Positions 44,568-55,873 of a stretch of DNA of 64,000 nucleotides are shown here, in pieces. The notes under the pieces are model-generated. The model did no database searches. It was given only the letters and a program-made list of their open reading frames with translations, and was not told where the DNA came from. The position numbers and the translations under genes were made by a program. This DNA is from Quercus robur (Eukaryota; Streptophyta; Magnoliopsida; Fagales; Fagaceae), in assembly GCF_932294415.1 (NCBI RefSeq), contig NC_065535.1, positions 90,908,862 through 90,972,861 on the forward strand. Reading direction: 5' to 3'. How positions within the stretch are numbered: the first letter of the stretch is position 1; each line of letters begins with the position of its first letter.

Positions 44568-47072
44568 ATGGATGTGCAAGAGCAGACAGCTAGTCTTCAA
44601 TCACCACTAATTCCAATAGCTGAAGAAAATGGTGTAAAATTTACAAAGAAAATCAACAAACATGAGATTGTAGAGGAGGCGAAGAAGCAGCTGTGGTTAG
44701 CAGGGCCACTAGTGTCCGTTAATCTGCTGGTGAATTGCTTACAGGTGATTTCAGTTATGTGTGTGGGCCATCTAGGAGAGCTAGCACTTTCTGGTGCTGC
44801 CATGGCCACTTCCTTTGCAACAGTCACTGGTTACAGCTTTTTGGTATGTATGAATATCATCTCACTATTTATCTTTTGAAGTTTAGAGTTATATTTTGCC
44901 AATCTAACATAAGCGACATTCGCATTGTTACTTTGGAAAAAAAAATTTATAATAATCGTTCTTGGAAGATATGTAACTTTTTAATAGCTTTTTTTTTGGT
45001 ACACTGATGGAACGCCAATCCAAATCTTTTATGTAACAAGAAAGATGTATCAGTTAGTTCCTGTCCACCTCTTTAACTAAACTGAACTAAATTCCTAGCT
45101 TCATCCCTGATTGATAGATTGGAATGGGAAGTGCATTAGACACATACTGTGGTCAGGCCTATGGTGCAAAACAGTATCGAATGCTCGGTATACATACGCA
45201 GAGAGCCATGATTGTTCTTCTACTGTCCTGCATTCCCATTACACTTATATGGGCCAAAGCTCGTCACATTCTTGTATTCTTGAGACAAGATCCAGAAATT
45301 TCAGCTGCAGCTGGACTTTATGCTCGCTTCCTGATACCCTGCATTTTTGGTTATGCGATCGTTCAATGTCATGTCAGATTCTTACAAGCCCAAAATAATG
45401 TACTTCCTATGATGGTTAGCTCAGGCATTTCAACATTATCACACTTATTCACTTGTTGGATTCTTGTATTTAAGTGCGGCCTTGGAAGTAAAGGTGCTGC
45501 TTTGGCGAATGGCATCTCTTATTGGATCAATGCATTGTTATTGATGGCTTATGTTCAAACATCTCCTTCGTGTAAGAACACATGGGGTGGATTTTCAAAG
45601 GAGGCCTTTTATGGAATCTATCAGTTTCTAAAAATATCAATTCCCTCAACTATAATGAATACGTAAGTTTCTGACTCTAACTGTTATAGTACTTATTTAT
45701 AAGTATGTTTTTCCAAGATTAAATTTTGTGGAACAGCTTGGAAATCTGGTCTTTTGAAATGATGGTTCTTTTATCTGGCCTTCTCCCTAATCCAAAGCTT
45801 GAAACATCAGTGATGTCAATCAGGTTTGTACTACTTAAACTGATTCTATGAACATTGCCTGCTAATGAAAAGTGTTTCCAAAAATAATTTCATTATGTAC
45901 TAACCAGCTGTGGTGTATTTTAGCTTTAACACGTGTGCATTGGCTTATATGTTACCCCTGGGGCTGGGTAGTACAACAAGGTGAATCTGAGCTCAATTAG
46001 GCTATTGCATTACTACCTCTAATATCTGCATCTTTTTGTACCAATGTATGTTTTTTTTTGGATCTTTTTTCTGTTAGTTTAGCATAAGAGTTTCAAATGA
46101 GTTGGGTTCTGGGAGACCACAAACAGCTCGTCTAGCGGTTCGTGTTGCTCTATCCATGGTTGCTATAGAGGGCATTCTGGTTGGAACGGCCTTAATATTG
46201 GGTCGTAATGTTTGGGGTTACAGTTACAGCAAGGAAGAAGAAGTTGTAAGATATCTGAGAGAAATGTTACTCTTGGTCGCAATATCCCACGTTTTCGATG
46301 GTCTTCAATCTGTGCTATCAGGTCTGCAGCAAACTTGTTTTATTTATTTATAATAATTCAATAGTTAGGGAAAGAGGAATTTGAACACTAGACATATCCG
46401 TAAGAAATACCAAAATGTGTCAGTTGAACTATAAGACTCATTCTTTCCATCCAGTCTAAACATTTAAATTTATTTTATGCATTAGTCTGTGCGACACCTT
46501 GGGGTAAATCTATAAGGACTATCAATTTTTAGAAGAATTTGTATATTTGCTCTAAAAGTCTATTTTTGAGGACACTTAGATCATCATTAGGAGAAAACTG
46601 GATTTAATGAATGTAATTTTCTTTGGTTATAATTTGATTGAAAATTTCAGGCGCTGCTAGAGGATGTGGATGGCAAAAGATTGGGGCCTTGGTTAATCTA
46701 GGAGCTTATTATCTTATAGGCATTCCCATAGCTATAACGTTAGCTTTTGTCTACCATACTGGTGTAAAGGTGACTTCATATCTTTCCCTTTCTTTGCCTC
46801 CTTTTCCTTTTTTTCGGTTAATCTTATTTTGGATCTAATCCACAGGGACTCTTGATGGGAATCATAATGGCACTGTTCATGCAAGCACTACTCCTTTGGA
46901 TAGTTACTCTATGCAGTGATTGGGAGAAAGAAGTAATCTACTTTGACATAAAAATTTACTTATATCATCGTCCATCAACTTCATCTGATGGTTTACTTTC
47001 TTTGTTTTGTAGGTGAAGAAAGCAGCTGATAGAGTACATATCAGTCCTGAAGATGTATTACAACAATGGTGA
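44568..47072 (+). CDS. MATE efflux transporter, DETOXIFICATION (DTX) type, 8 exons
   Basis: Multidrug and toxic compound extrusion family: a proton-coupled antiporter of the plasma or vacuolar membrane that exports flavonoids, alkaloids or xenobiotics. Exons: 44568-44843, 45118-45662, 45737-45823, 45924-45980, 46083-46321, 46651-46769, 46846-46932, 47013-47072. They join in frame to 489 residues, a normal family length for twelve membrane helices in two repeats. Landmarks: [11 protein letters not shown] (start of helix 1), [13 protein letters not shown], the motif [17 protein letters not shown] opening exon 2, [44 protein letters not shown] and [11 protein letters not shown]. These match the Arabidopsis DTX10-14 type better than TT12. 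The N-terminal tail is hydrophilic and cytosolic. The substrate is unknown. It is on the same strand as the UGT, 6.8 kb downstream of it. Confidence 0.92.
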
Positions 47073-47074
47073 TT

Positions 47075-47970
47075 TTGGTTCAGTTTTTTGAAAAAGTAGG
47101 GTTTTCAAAAAGTGTGGTATGAAATTAGGCTTTTTTAAAAAGTTAAGTATTTAATAAAAACTGTTAAAAAGTATTTTCTGAAAAAGTTGAGTGTTTGGCT
47201 AGCACTTATAAAAGTGACGGTTTGAGTAGTAAATTATCAAAAATGACAATGTATATATAAGAGGGTTTATTCATACTTAAATCAACTACTTAATAATACT
47301 TATTAAAAAAAAACTACTTAATAATAATAATAATAATAATAACGACAATAATTTATTGTTAACTAAAATTTGTTGTAAAAATATTTTTATAAAATTTTCA
47401 CAACAAATCATACATGATAAGTTGTTGCTGATTTTAATTTGAACACACCACTTAAATTATTATTTTTTCACTAGTATTAACTAGTAACAACCCACCACTT
47501 AAGATTTATTGTGAAAAATTGTGAAAATATTATAATAATATTTCTTAGTTTAAATTTTTTTTTTTATTTTTTTTTCGCTTTTCTCTTTTTCTTTCATCCA
47601 CACGTTATTTATATTTTTTTTTCCTCTTTTTTTCTCCTCCACACACATATTCTTTACCTTCTCCCTATCTTCACTTTTGACTTTTCCTTATACTTTTCTT
47701 CTTCACCAGACTACTATCATTTCATCCACTCTCACTCCAGAACATACCATTTCTTTTTTCTCTTTCTCTACTTTCCTCCACACATTCAGCCACACAGCCC
47801 ACACCCATGCACTTCTTCACCTTGATCTTCTTTATTCTTTTCTTTTTCTCTAAATTCAACCACACATAGCTCACACTTCTTCACCTTGAAACATTACCAA
47901 ACGCTTGACTTTCATTTTTGCTCTCAAAAAGTGCGTTTTGGCTTCTAAAAGCCAAAACAAACGGGTACTA
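47075..47970. mobile_element. Composite non-autonomous element downstream of the MATE gene
   Basis: A left segment containing GAGTGTTTGGCTAGCACTTA and a right segment ending TTACCAAACGCTTGAC ... GCCAAAACAAACGGG are roughly inverted. Inside lie a Mutator-type MITE of the 28849 family (about 47372-47545) and a pyrimidine-rich tract (47545-47880). The MITE-plus-pyrimidine unit recurs at 62125-62590. Borders are approximate; non-coding. Confidence 0.5.
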
Positions 47971-48079
47971 AAGCTTGTTCAAAAGCAATAGAAAATGGTT
48001 GCAGACATGAATTAGAAGATGTTAGGGATTTAGGCTTTGGTTGTACGAAATTACAAATGTTAGAACCAAGTTGAATATT

Positions 48080-48270
48080 AGGATCTGTTTAGATATCGCT
48101 TATTGCTGAAAATTGAAAACACTATAGCAAAATAAATTTTAAATATGTGAATAGTGCCGTGGGACCTAGTTTTAATGAAAATTTTGCTGAATTTCGTACT
48201 TGTGGGTCTCATGAACAGTGCATGGGACCCACTGTTTAAACGCTAGATGTAAACGCTATCCAAACTCCAC
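48080..48270. mobile_element. MITE with GGATCTGTTTAGATA ends, copy 2
   Basis: Same modules as 22930-23186: TAGCAAAATAAATTTTAAAT, GTGCCGTGGGACCTAG, CTTGTGGGTCTCATGAACAG; the right end is TATCCAAACTCCAC. Shorter than copy 1. Confidence 0.65.
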
Positions 48271-49367
48271 CTTAGTATAATTATGCTTGAGTCTCAATTG
48301 TTACAGTCATTCACCATATATAACATACAATTAATAGCACAATAACACGCGATATAGTAACCCAGAGAAAACTAATAGAACAACTATTCCAAAATAAAAA
48401 CCACTTAGAGGGCACTATTAACCCCATGGAAAAACAAAATCTATTAGAATAGAACAAAAGTTTATACAATAAATTTAACCCTAAATCTATCATTACCTCG
48501 TGTAATACTAATGTGACTCTCCATAACTTTGGATCCACAAGCTCTTATATTCTGGACTTTTTTGAACGTGAACTTCGCACTCATAACTTCAAGTACCCAC
48601 TTAAAGGTTTACTCTAACAACTTTCATATAACTAGATTGTAACAACTTCACTTTAATCATCAGATCTTCAAAACTTGAATTGGATCTTTGGTTGATGCTT
48701 TAAAAGAGCTTGGAAGATCTCCAATGCTTGTGAGACAAAATACGACTCTCCAAAAGTCTTGAAAAACATGCTTTAGGTTTACTTTTATACTTGGCTTGAA
48801 AACCATGAAACTCTAAATCATACAGTTGAAAGAAACAAAACCAAAAAACTAATTCTACACAAATCTCAATTGATCGAGAGTACATATTGAGACTAGTGAA
48901 TCTTGATGGGTTAAGCTAGAATTTACTTGGAATCAAGATTCCAAAAAGCTTTGGTTCTTCTTGTTGCTTGAACCTTGGCTTGATTAGATCTTGAACTAGA
49001 TTTCAAGAAGCATTAAAACACACTAAGATTCATAACTTGGTTACACAAGGTCACAGTTTGCCAACCTAGTTCTATGGACTCAACATAAGATAATAATGGA
49101 ACTTCATACTGGAAAATCTAGACATTCTAGTATTTGGAAAAACATTATGCCTAGTGAAAAACTTTAAGCAAGTGTACACATGATTAATGTGGCTTTGTTC
49201 TACCCACTTTTGTAACTCTATCTCATGAAATATCTGCCAATTTATTGATATATAGTCTATCTCATGAAATATCTACCAATTTATTGATATATAGTCACCC
49301 GAGCTAACTTTAACTCCTAGAAAGACCTTGCTCAGAGTTCATTGTATACACTTAAGTATAATAAAAA
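48271..49367. other. Intergenic region with a 39-bp tandem duplication
   Basis: 49217-49255 and 49256-49294 are two copies of a 39-bp unit (TCTATCTCATGAAATATC ... GATATATAG) differing at one base. The short minus-strand frames at 48311-48885 have no recognisable product. Confidence 0.55.
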
Positions 49368-49484
49368 CTAGTCGCAGACCCGCACGTTGTGCATGATAAT
49401 ATTATTGTTTTAGTTATTATTTATTAACATTTGGTTTTTCATTATCTTTTAAGTTAATAACACATATACTTTTTCTTAAACCTT

Positions 49485-49515
<31 letters not shown>

Positions 49516-51035
49516 TTATTTATTTATTTATTTATTTATATTATTTATTTATTTAATGTGAATCTTTTCATATATAAACTCTATATATTCCATTTCTTTA
49601 TACAAGTAAAACTATAGACTACTACTCCATAATGATAGTGGCTAAATTTTATCATTTTTTATAATGCAATATGTTGAATAAAATAATTTGAGAAGAAAAA
49701 AAATAAAAATAAAATATATAACAATAAACACCAAATTAATTATCTCTCCAAATCATGCTATGTAATATAATAATATTACATTCTTACATACTATCGTCTT
49801 TAATTCTTTATAATGCAATATGAAAAAATTTAACAATCAAAGTGAAAAAAAAAAAATTTAAAACACAATTAAATCGCATCAACCTAAAGTAGAGTTCTAA
49901 AAAACACAAAAATTTATCAACCTAAAGTAGAGATGCCAAAAAAAAAAAAAAAAATGAGAGAAAAGAGAGAAATAAAATTTTTTGTGAGGAAAAATTATGC
50001 ATATAATGGAAGAGAGAATGTCAAATTCATACTAAAAGGATGATAATAAGAAGAAACAAAATAAAGGAAGATAAAGGGAAAGATAAAGAGTGATATTAAA
50101 ATAGAGGATAGTGGGGAGATGAAAATGTAAAGGGGATGAGAAAAGTTGGAAAAAGTGTAAATGTTAAAAAAATTAGTACAATTTTATTTATTTGAATTTA
50201 AATAAAATATTATATGTTTAAATTTATTTAAAAAAAGAAAAAGAAAATATAAATAATTTAATTATATGGAGGATGTGGCTGAGTTTAAATATTGAATAAA
50301 ATAAGATGAAAAGAAAAAAAAAAGTAAAAAAAAAAATTTATATAAAAATAACTACCAAATTACCCGAATCATGTTATATAATAGAATAACATATATTATA
50401 TTCTTATATATTATCTTTAATTTTTTATAACACAATAGGATAACATTTAACAATAAAAGAGAACAACAAAACTTAAAACACAAAATTAAATCATATCAAC
50501 CTAAAGTAGAGTTATAATGAACACAAAAATTTATCAACTTAAAGTAGAGATGCAGGAAAAATTAAAAAAATACTCCAAAAAATATTGAGAGAGAGAGAGA
50601 ACCTTTTTGTGAGGGAGAACTATGCAAAGAATGGAAGAGAGAATGACAAATTTATAGTAAGGTGATTTGAATATGAAAAGACAAAATAAAGGAAGATGAA
50701 GGGAAAGATAAATAGTAATATTAAGGTTGAGGGTAGTGGGGAGATGAAAAGGTAAAGGAGGAAAAGATTAAAGGAAAGATAAAGAGACAAAATAAAGGAA
50801 AACGAAGGGAAAGATGAATAGTGATATTAAGGTTAAGGATAGTGGGGTAGATGAAAAGGTAAAGGAATGAGAAAGGTCAGAGAAAGTGTAATTATTATAA
50901 ATAAATAAAAAAGTAAACGTTAAAAAAAATTGTAGGAAAATTGGAAATAAAAAAGATAATGATGTGAAAGCTGATATGACTCAAGTAGAGCGCAATAACA
51001 ATAATGCTATACTTCAGCTTTTAGATGTATATAGA
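49368..51035 (-). mobile_element. Non-autonomous Helitron with a 620-bp internal tandem duplication
   Basis: On the minus strand it starts TCTATATACATCTAAAAGCT (51035 leftward) and ends CTAG at 49368. A hairpin GCAC-GTT-GTGC (49382-49392) lies 10 bases before the end, and the flanking bases A and T fit insertion into AT. The interior consists largely of two diverged copies with a period of about 620 bp (anchors GAATAAAATAA at about 49676 and 50296; CCTAAAGTAGAG in each; GGAAGAGAGAATG at about 50007 and 50633). A TA/TTTA microsatellite is near 49487-49550. No Rep/helicase coding. Confidence 0.68.
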
Positions 51036-51044
51036 TGTAACTAA

Positions 51045-51190
51045 AGGCTTCCTTAATGGATGTAGGCCGAACCATATAAGTCTCCTCTCTCTCTCTCTCC
51101 CTTAACCCTTTAATTTAAGGGTACACTCTTAATGTGGGACAAGCTTTAAAACACAAGCCCACTCCATTCCGTATCACAATCTACAATGTA
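51045..51190 (+). mobile_element. LTR-like fossil fragment
   Basis: AATGGATGTAGGCCGAACCA then a CT run and a GGGACAAG segment resemble the promoter-distal part of plant copia LTRs, including the one at 58849-59134 (which has GGATGTAGGCCG on its minus strand). Short and without ends. Immediately right of the Helitron. Confidence 0.4.
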
Positions 51191-51230
51191 GATTTTTAAC
51201 AATGTAGTTGAGAATATCCATATTTTGGTT

Positions 51231-51332
51231 GCAGCTGAAGAGATGATTAGAGAAAAAAATGTGAAAGTTATTGTTGGCATGCACACATGGCATGAAGCAG
51301 CACTAGTAGCCGATCTTAAGATAAAAAGTTCA
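51231..51332 (+). pseudogene. Glutamate-receptor-like (GLR) gene fragment
   Basis: Translates without interruption as AAEEMIREKNVKVIVGMHTW followed by HEAALVADL before the match ends. This matches the ligand-binding (ANF receptor) domain of plant glutamate receptor-like channels, where the consensus is roughly ...VIIGMxTWEEAALVADIG. Only about 30 codons survive, with a splice-acceptor-like TTGCAG at 51229-51234 and a stop 20 bases after the homology. There is no other exon nearby, so it is a stranded gene fragment, possibly carried by a transposon. Confidence 0.65.
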
Positions 51333-51774
51333 TAAAATATAAAACAGAAGAAAGAGGAAAAGTAAAATATTGCAAAAAACTTGATTTATTAAGCACCTCT
51401 AAGTACTTCTACTTTCTTTATCTCCCTTGCAATCCAGATGGAGTCTTAGAAATTATAGATCAGGAGAGTTTTTGAGAAAAAATTAAATAGCTTTCTTAGT
51501 AGAAAGGCTAGTGCAGATTATTGTGGAGTGGTCATAGTGAGCAATATACAACTTACTAATGTCTATGAACTACAAATTAAAGGAAACAGAACAACAAATC
51601 CAAGAACAGAAATCAAACTCACAGAGGAGTCAAAGTGGTGCACCAGAGCTTTTGTGTGCCACTTCTCTCTCACTATCATTGGTACCAAGCCAAGAACAAA
51701 TGGTGACCAAGCCTAAAAACAAACAGAGAGAATTGATTACCATACACGACATAGAAATTTAAAAAATATAACCA

Positions 51775-51895
51775 AGAGCCTTCTAGGTTTCTAGCTCAAT
51801 AAGCATGTCCTAGTATTTCAAATGGAGACATCCAAGGTTCAAATTTCCCCTCCTAATTGTAACTATTGAATTATCAAAAAAAATATTTTAAAAAA
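51775..51895 (+). mobile_element. tRNA-derived SINE (third family)
   Basis: TTTCTAGCTCAATAAGCATG (box-A-like) and CCAAGGTTCAAATTTCCCC (box-B-like, 51832-51850), then TTGTAACTATTGAATTATCA and an A-rich tail. The same 3' end appears at 22008-22065. Confidence 0.6.
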
Positions 51896-53289
51896 ATATA
51901 TATACATCACAAGTATAAGGGACACATTAAGTAGCCATAATCAATCTAATACCAAAAAAAAATCACACCAAATCTAGAATGGTTCTGGTTAGAATTATCG
52001 GGAATCTGAGAAGTAAACTGTAAGTTGAATTAAAATTAAGGGATCAAGATATACCTTATCCAACTCATTTGAAAGCTAAAAACTTGCCATAATCAATTCT
52101 TGGGATTTCCCAAGCCTTAATATCTGAAAAACCGCTTCGCGCATTTTGCTTCACAACCAAATTCAAAATTCTCACAAATAAATATAATATTTACTTAGGC
52201 TAAGAGAAACATAACAACATAACACATTTTTCCATAAAGATGTGAAAATTTTCCATTCCAATCCATTTTGGCATTTATGCAAACAAAAAATGGTGGCTCC
52301 AATTTGAAAATAACAGTAATGAATATGGGTTTTTTTTTTTTTTTTTTAATATCATTATTTGGTAACACAGTCAATTAAAAGGAAAAAAAAAAAAAAAAAT
52401 CTCTGAGAGAATTACTTGGTCAGAGGAAATCCACTTTCTAAAACAATTGAAGCAGCAAAAATAGCTTCCAGAAAAGCAATTCCTATGCATCATCAATCAA
52501 CAAAATGCACTCTTTTGCCTCTGTTTGGTTGGCAAGAAAATCGTAACCAAAAAAAAAAAAAAAACTTCAGAAAATTCAAATTTAATCATACTAAGTAGGT
52601 TCAATAGAATTTTCAACAGTCCATTTCCGAAAAAACCGAAACGAAAAAAAAACAGAAAATTGCAATCTAACTTCCTATTTTTTAAGTTCTGTTGTTTTTC
52701 TCAGAAACCAAACAGAGAATAAGCAAAGAATTTAGAATTACATGCTATCATCATTTTCGTTTTCTCGCCAAAAGGTACTTGTACTACCTTAAAAGTACTT
52801 GCAAGATGCAAAAGAAGGAATTTTTATTCACTACATTTTTTCTCATTTATTGTTCCAAGTGTAGTATATTTCATATATCAAAGTAGGTTATAATATAAGT
52901 TTGATCCCACTTTATTAGTGGAAGAATATTATTTTGATTACACTTTGGAAGTGGAAGAGTGTTATCACGGTATTACTTTCTTAGAAGAGATACAGGGCAA
53001 GAAACAATAGAAAAATCAAGTGGAAAAATGTGTTTGTTAGTATTTTTACTCGAGCGAATTTCGAGTGAGAATTTCTATTTGAAAATTTAAATGTTTCACT
53101 TGAGATTCATTCTATATATATTGTTTAAACTCTTATTATTCAAATCTAATAAAAGGACTATTTTTTTTTCTCAGAAATGTTAAATCTAGAGAGAATTGAT
53201 TTTGGGAGAGAAAACTGACTATGATTAGTCCGGGTAAATTACAAAATGGGACTTCTTGCTTATATATCAAAGCAAAGCATAACCAAATC
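51896..53289. other. AT-rich intergenic region
   Basis: Poly-T at 52330-52347 and poly-A at 52383-52399. Several AAC-rich stretches around 52600-52700. No gene or element ends were recognised. Confidence 0.45.
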
Positions 53290-53660
53290 ACTAAACTGAC
53301 TAAAAGAATCTAAGATAGCCATTATTGTGGAAGGATGTTAGAGGCAATTTTCTGGATAGCATTAGTAAACCAGCAAGGCCTAAGTCCACAAAGTCAGTCC
53401 AAAGCCCGTATTTACAGCCCACTACCCGTGAGAATGAACACCTGAAATTGGGTTGAATTGGGCCCACAAAAATTAATTCCCCAAGGCCTGTGGCTGGAAC
53501 ATAAACCGAGATTAAATATATTCCTTCTTCATTATGTGGACCAGGCCTACACAAGGATAATAAAAGGAGCCATGGATTGGAGAGAAAAAGGGTCATCCCG
53601 CATCAACTTGGGCCCATCTAAAATCTGACAAATGAGCTTGGAGTACTTATGAGGCCATCA
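53290..53660 (-). mobile_element. Possible LTR-derived fossil fragment
   Basis: GC-richer than its surroundings, with paired GGGCCCA motifs and TCCTTTTATTATCCTTGTGT on the minus strand, as in the transcribed part of a plant LTR. No termini, TSD or second copy in the window. A weak call based on composition. Confidence 0.3.
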
Positions 53661-54539
53661 GATTCATGTTTGATGCCAAAGTATAAGCCCAAAAAAAAAT
53701 CATGAAAGCAATACTACATCTATTGTGTAACAAAGTTTATGCCCATTTTTGTTACATGCCACATTTTGTTACATTCAGCAGTTGAACAAAACATATTTCT
53801 GAGTTCTTAACTACACAAATAAGAGGGTCCTTTTTTTTTTCTTCAACTCATTACTCCCTCTTTCCTTTATTTCTTGGAGCTAATATCTATTTCTCTCAAG
53901 TTGTGGGAGCTTTTTTTGCTAACTTTATAGTTACTGGTGGCCTGCCACTTCACAGTTAGCATGAATTCTATGAGTTTGATTTATAATAAATCATTTATTA
54001 CATGTGCTTCACAATTTGTTTTGATCAAGAGAGAAATATATGGGTTACCTACAACCAAGATGAGCTGCTATATATCCTACTCGCTTTACATATTTCTACA
54101 TATCTTCATATGATATTGTTTAATATCTTGCTTATGATTGCCTACAAATTTCTTCATATTAATTTGCATATGTTTCATACTTTAAATTATTTACACATAA
54201 GGAAATTATTATTCTCATTAATGCATTATTTTTATTGCTTATATTATATTATGATTTTGCTGAGGTGAAACACAACGGGGTTTCTCAAAAAAAAAAAAAA
54301 AATAAGAAACACAACGGTAGCGGTCAAAATGACCCATTAACATGACTACATGAGTACCGAACTCAACTATCCCAAATAAAATCCTAGTCTAGCCTCTAAC
54401 TTATTAAAACACAACGCACCCCAAACAAAGAACAATATTAAAATTCATGCCTCTAAGCCACTATTCATTGTTCATTTCATTGTTATTTGTTAACCCCCTT
54501 TGATCCAACACCAAGCAGTTTGATGAACTTTTGTACTGA

Positions 54540-54667
54540 CTAGTTAGGGCAGCACATGCAAGGCATGTGCTTGCCATGGAAAAAATGTAGTAATTAAGGT
54601 CAATTCTAGATTTTATTTGTATCACAAAACAAAGATATGAATTAATTGATTTTAAAATATATAGAGA
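54540..54667 (-). mobile_element. Helitron 3' terminus (5' end uncertain)
   Basis: On the minus strand the sequence ends CTAG (54540-54543) before a T, preceded by a perfect 8-bp hairpin GCACATGC-AAG-GCATGTGC (54552-54570) with an 8-base spacer, as in Helitron 3' ends. A candidate 5' end TCTCTATATATTTT lies at 54667, which would make a 128-bp element; a longer one is possible. Confidence 0.5.
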
Positions 54668-55330
54668 TTTACATTAATTAAAAGAGACATTAATCTTAAG
54701 AATTTTGATAATTATGTTGTAAAAAGTTAATCTCATTTACTTAAGAATTTTGATCAACCACAAAGTTAGGGTGGCTATTTAACATATAAATATTTATTTA
54801 ACTATAATAGTTTTTTAGTACTTACTTGCTAATGACAATATATCTACTCTCTAAACACTTCCAAAAATGATAACAAATATCATCATCTTTCAACAATAAA
54901 CAATTCAGTTTTGTCAAAAAAAAATTTAAAACTCAAAATACATAAAGAAAATTTTTAGGATGTTAAAATTTAGCGAGAGTAATTTAGACATTACATAATA
55001 AAATATTTTAAGAATCATAAGCTTTCATTAGGGTTTAACTGAGAGAATAATAATATTATATATTTGCTCTTTTCCAAAATATTAAGGGAAAAATTGCTGG
55101 ATTATAAAGTTTATGGAAGAATTGTAAACTACCCAAACATAAAGGATGAAAAATGTTTTTTTCCTAAGTTTTCGTTTTTGTGTGTAAAATTATGTATTTT
55201 TACTTAAAATAGTGTGTAAAGAAAAAAATATACAAAAAGTCAACCTATGAAAATTGTATGTGGAATAGTGAATTTTGACTCAACAAAGTTGATTAAACTA
55301 ACAAAAAATTTCTAAAAACACAACAAAATG
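54668..55330. other. AT-rich intergenic region
   Basis: Part of 55100-55160 (GTAAACTACCCAAACATAAAGG) resembles an arm of the foldback MITE at 32441. Otherwise nothing was recognised. Confidence 0.4.
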
Positions 55331-55840
55331 ACGCAACATTTTCATAATACCTTTATAATTTTGTTATATTTTATTTTAATTTGTAAAGAATTGACAGCTC
55401 AGTAGTTTTGAAAATATTGTGATAACATCAAGATGTCTTAACATTTTTCGCACAAAAAAATGTTATGTCCACAACATTTTCACAACAAATTATAAGTAGT
55501 AGGTTATTACAAGTTGTTATTGGTGGGCAAAAAAGTAGTTTCATTGGTAAGTTTAAATTAGAACCAATAACAATTTACCATATTTGATTTGTTATGAAAG
55601 TGTTGTGAAAATTATTGTGAATATAGCACTTATTTTTCACAATACTTTTATTTTTAGTTGTAACTGGTTCTAGTATGATAATTTATTATTTTATTTTGAC
55701 TTATAATGAATTAACACCTTAACAATTGTGAAAATACTGCGCCAATTTGTGATGTTAATATTTTATTATAATGTGAAATAGTGTGAATTGGATAAACCAA
55801 AAATAATATAGCAAATATACTTCAACTTTATGCATTCACC

Positions 55841-55873
<33 letters not shown>

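Noticed and set aside
47511-47825. 104-codon Phe/Ser/His-rich open frame
   Set aside because: Translation of a pyrimidine-rich tract that belongs to a repeated module; the copy at 62196-62654 has an unrelated composition-driven translation.
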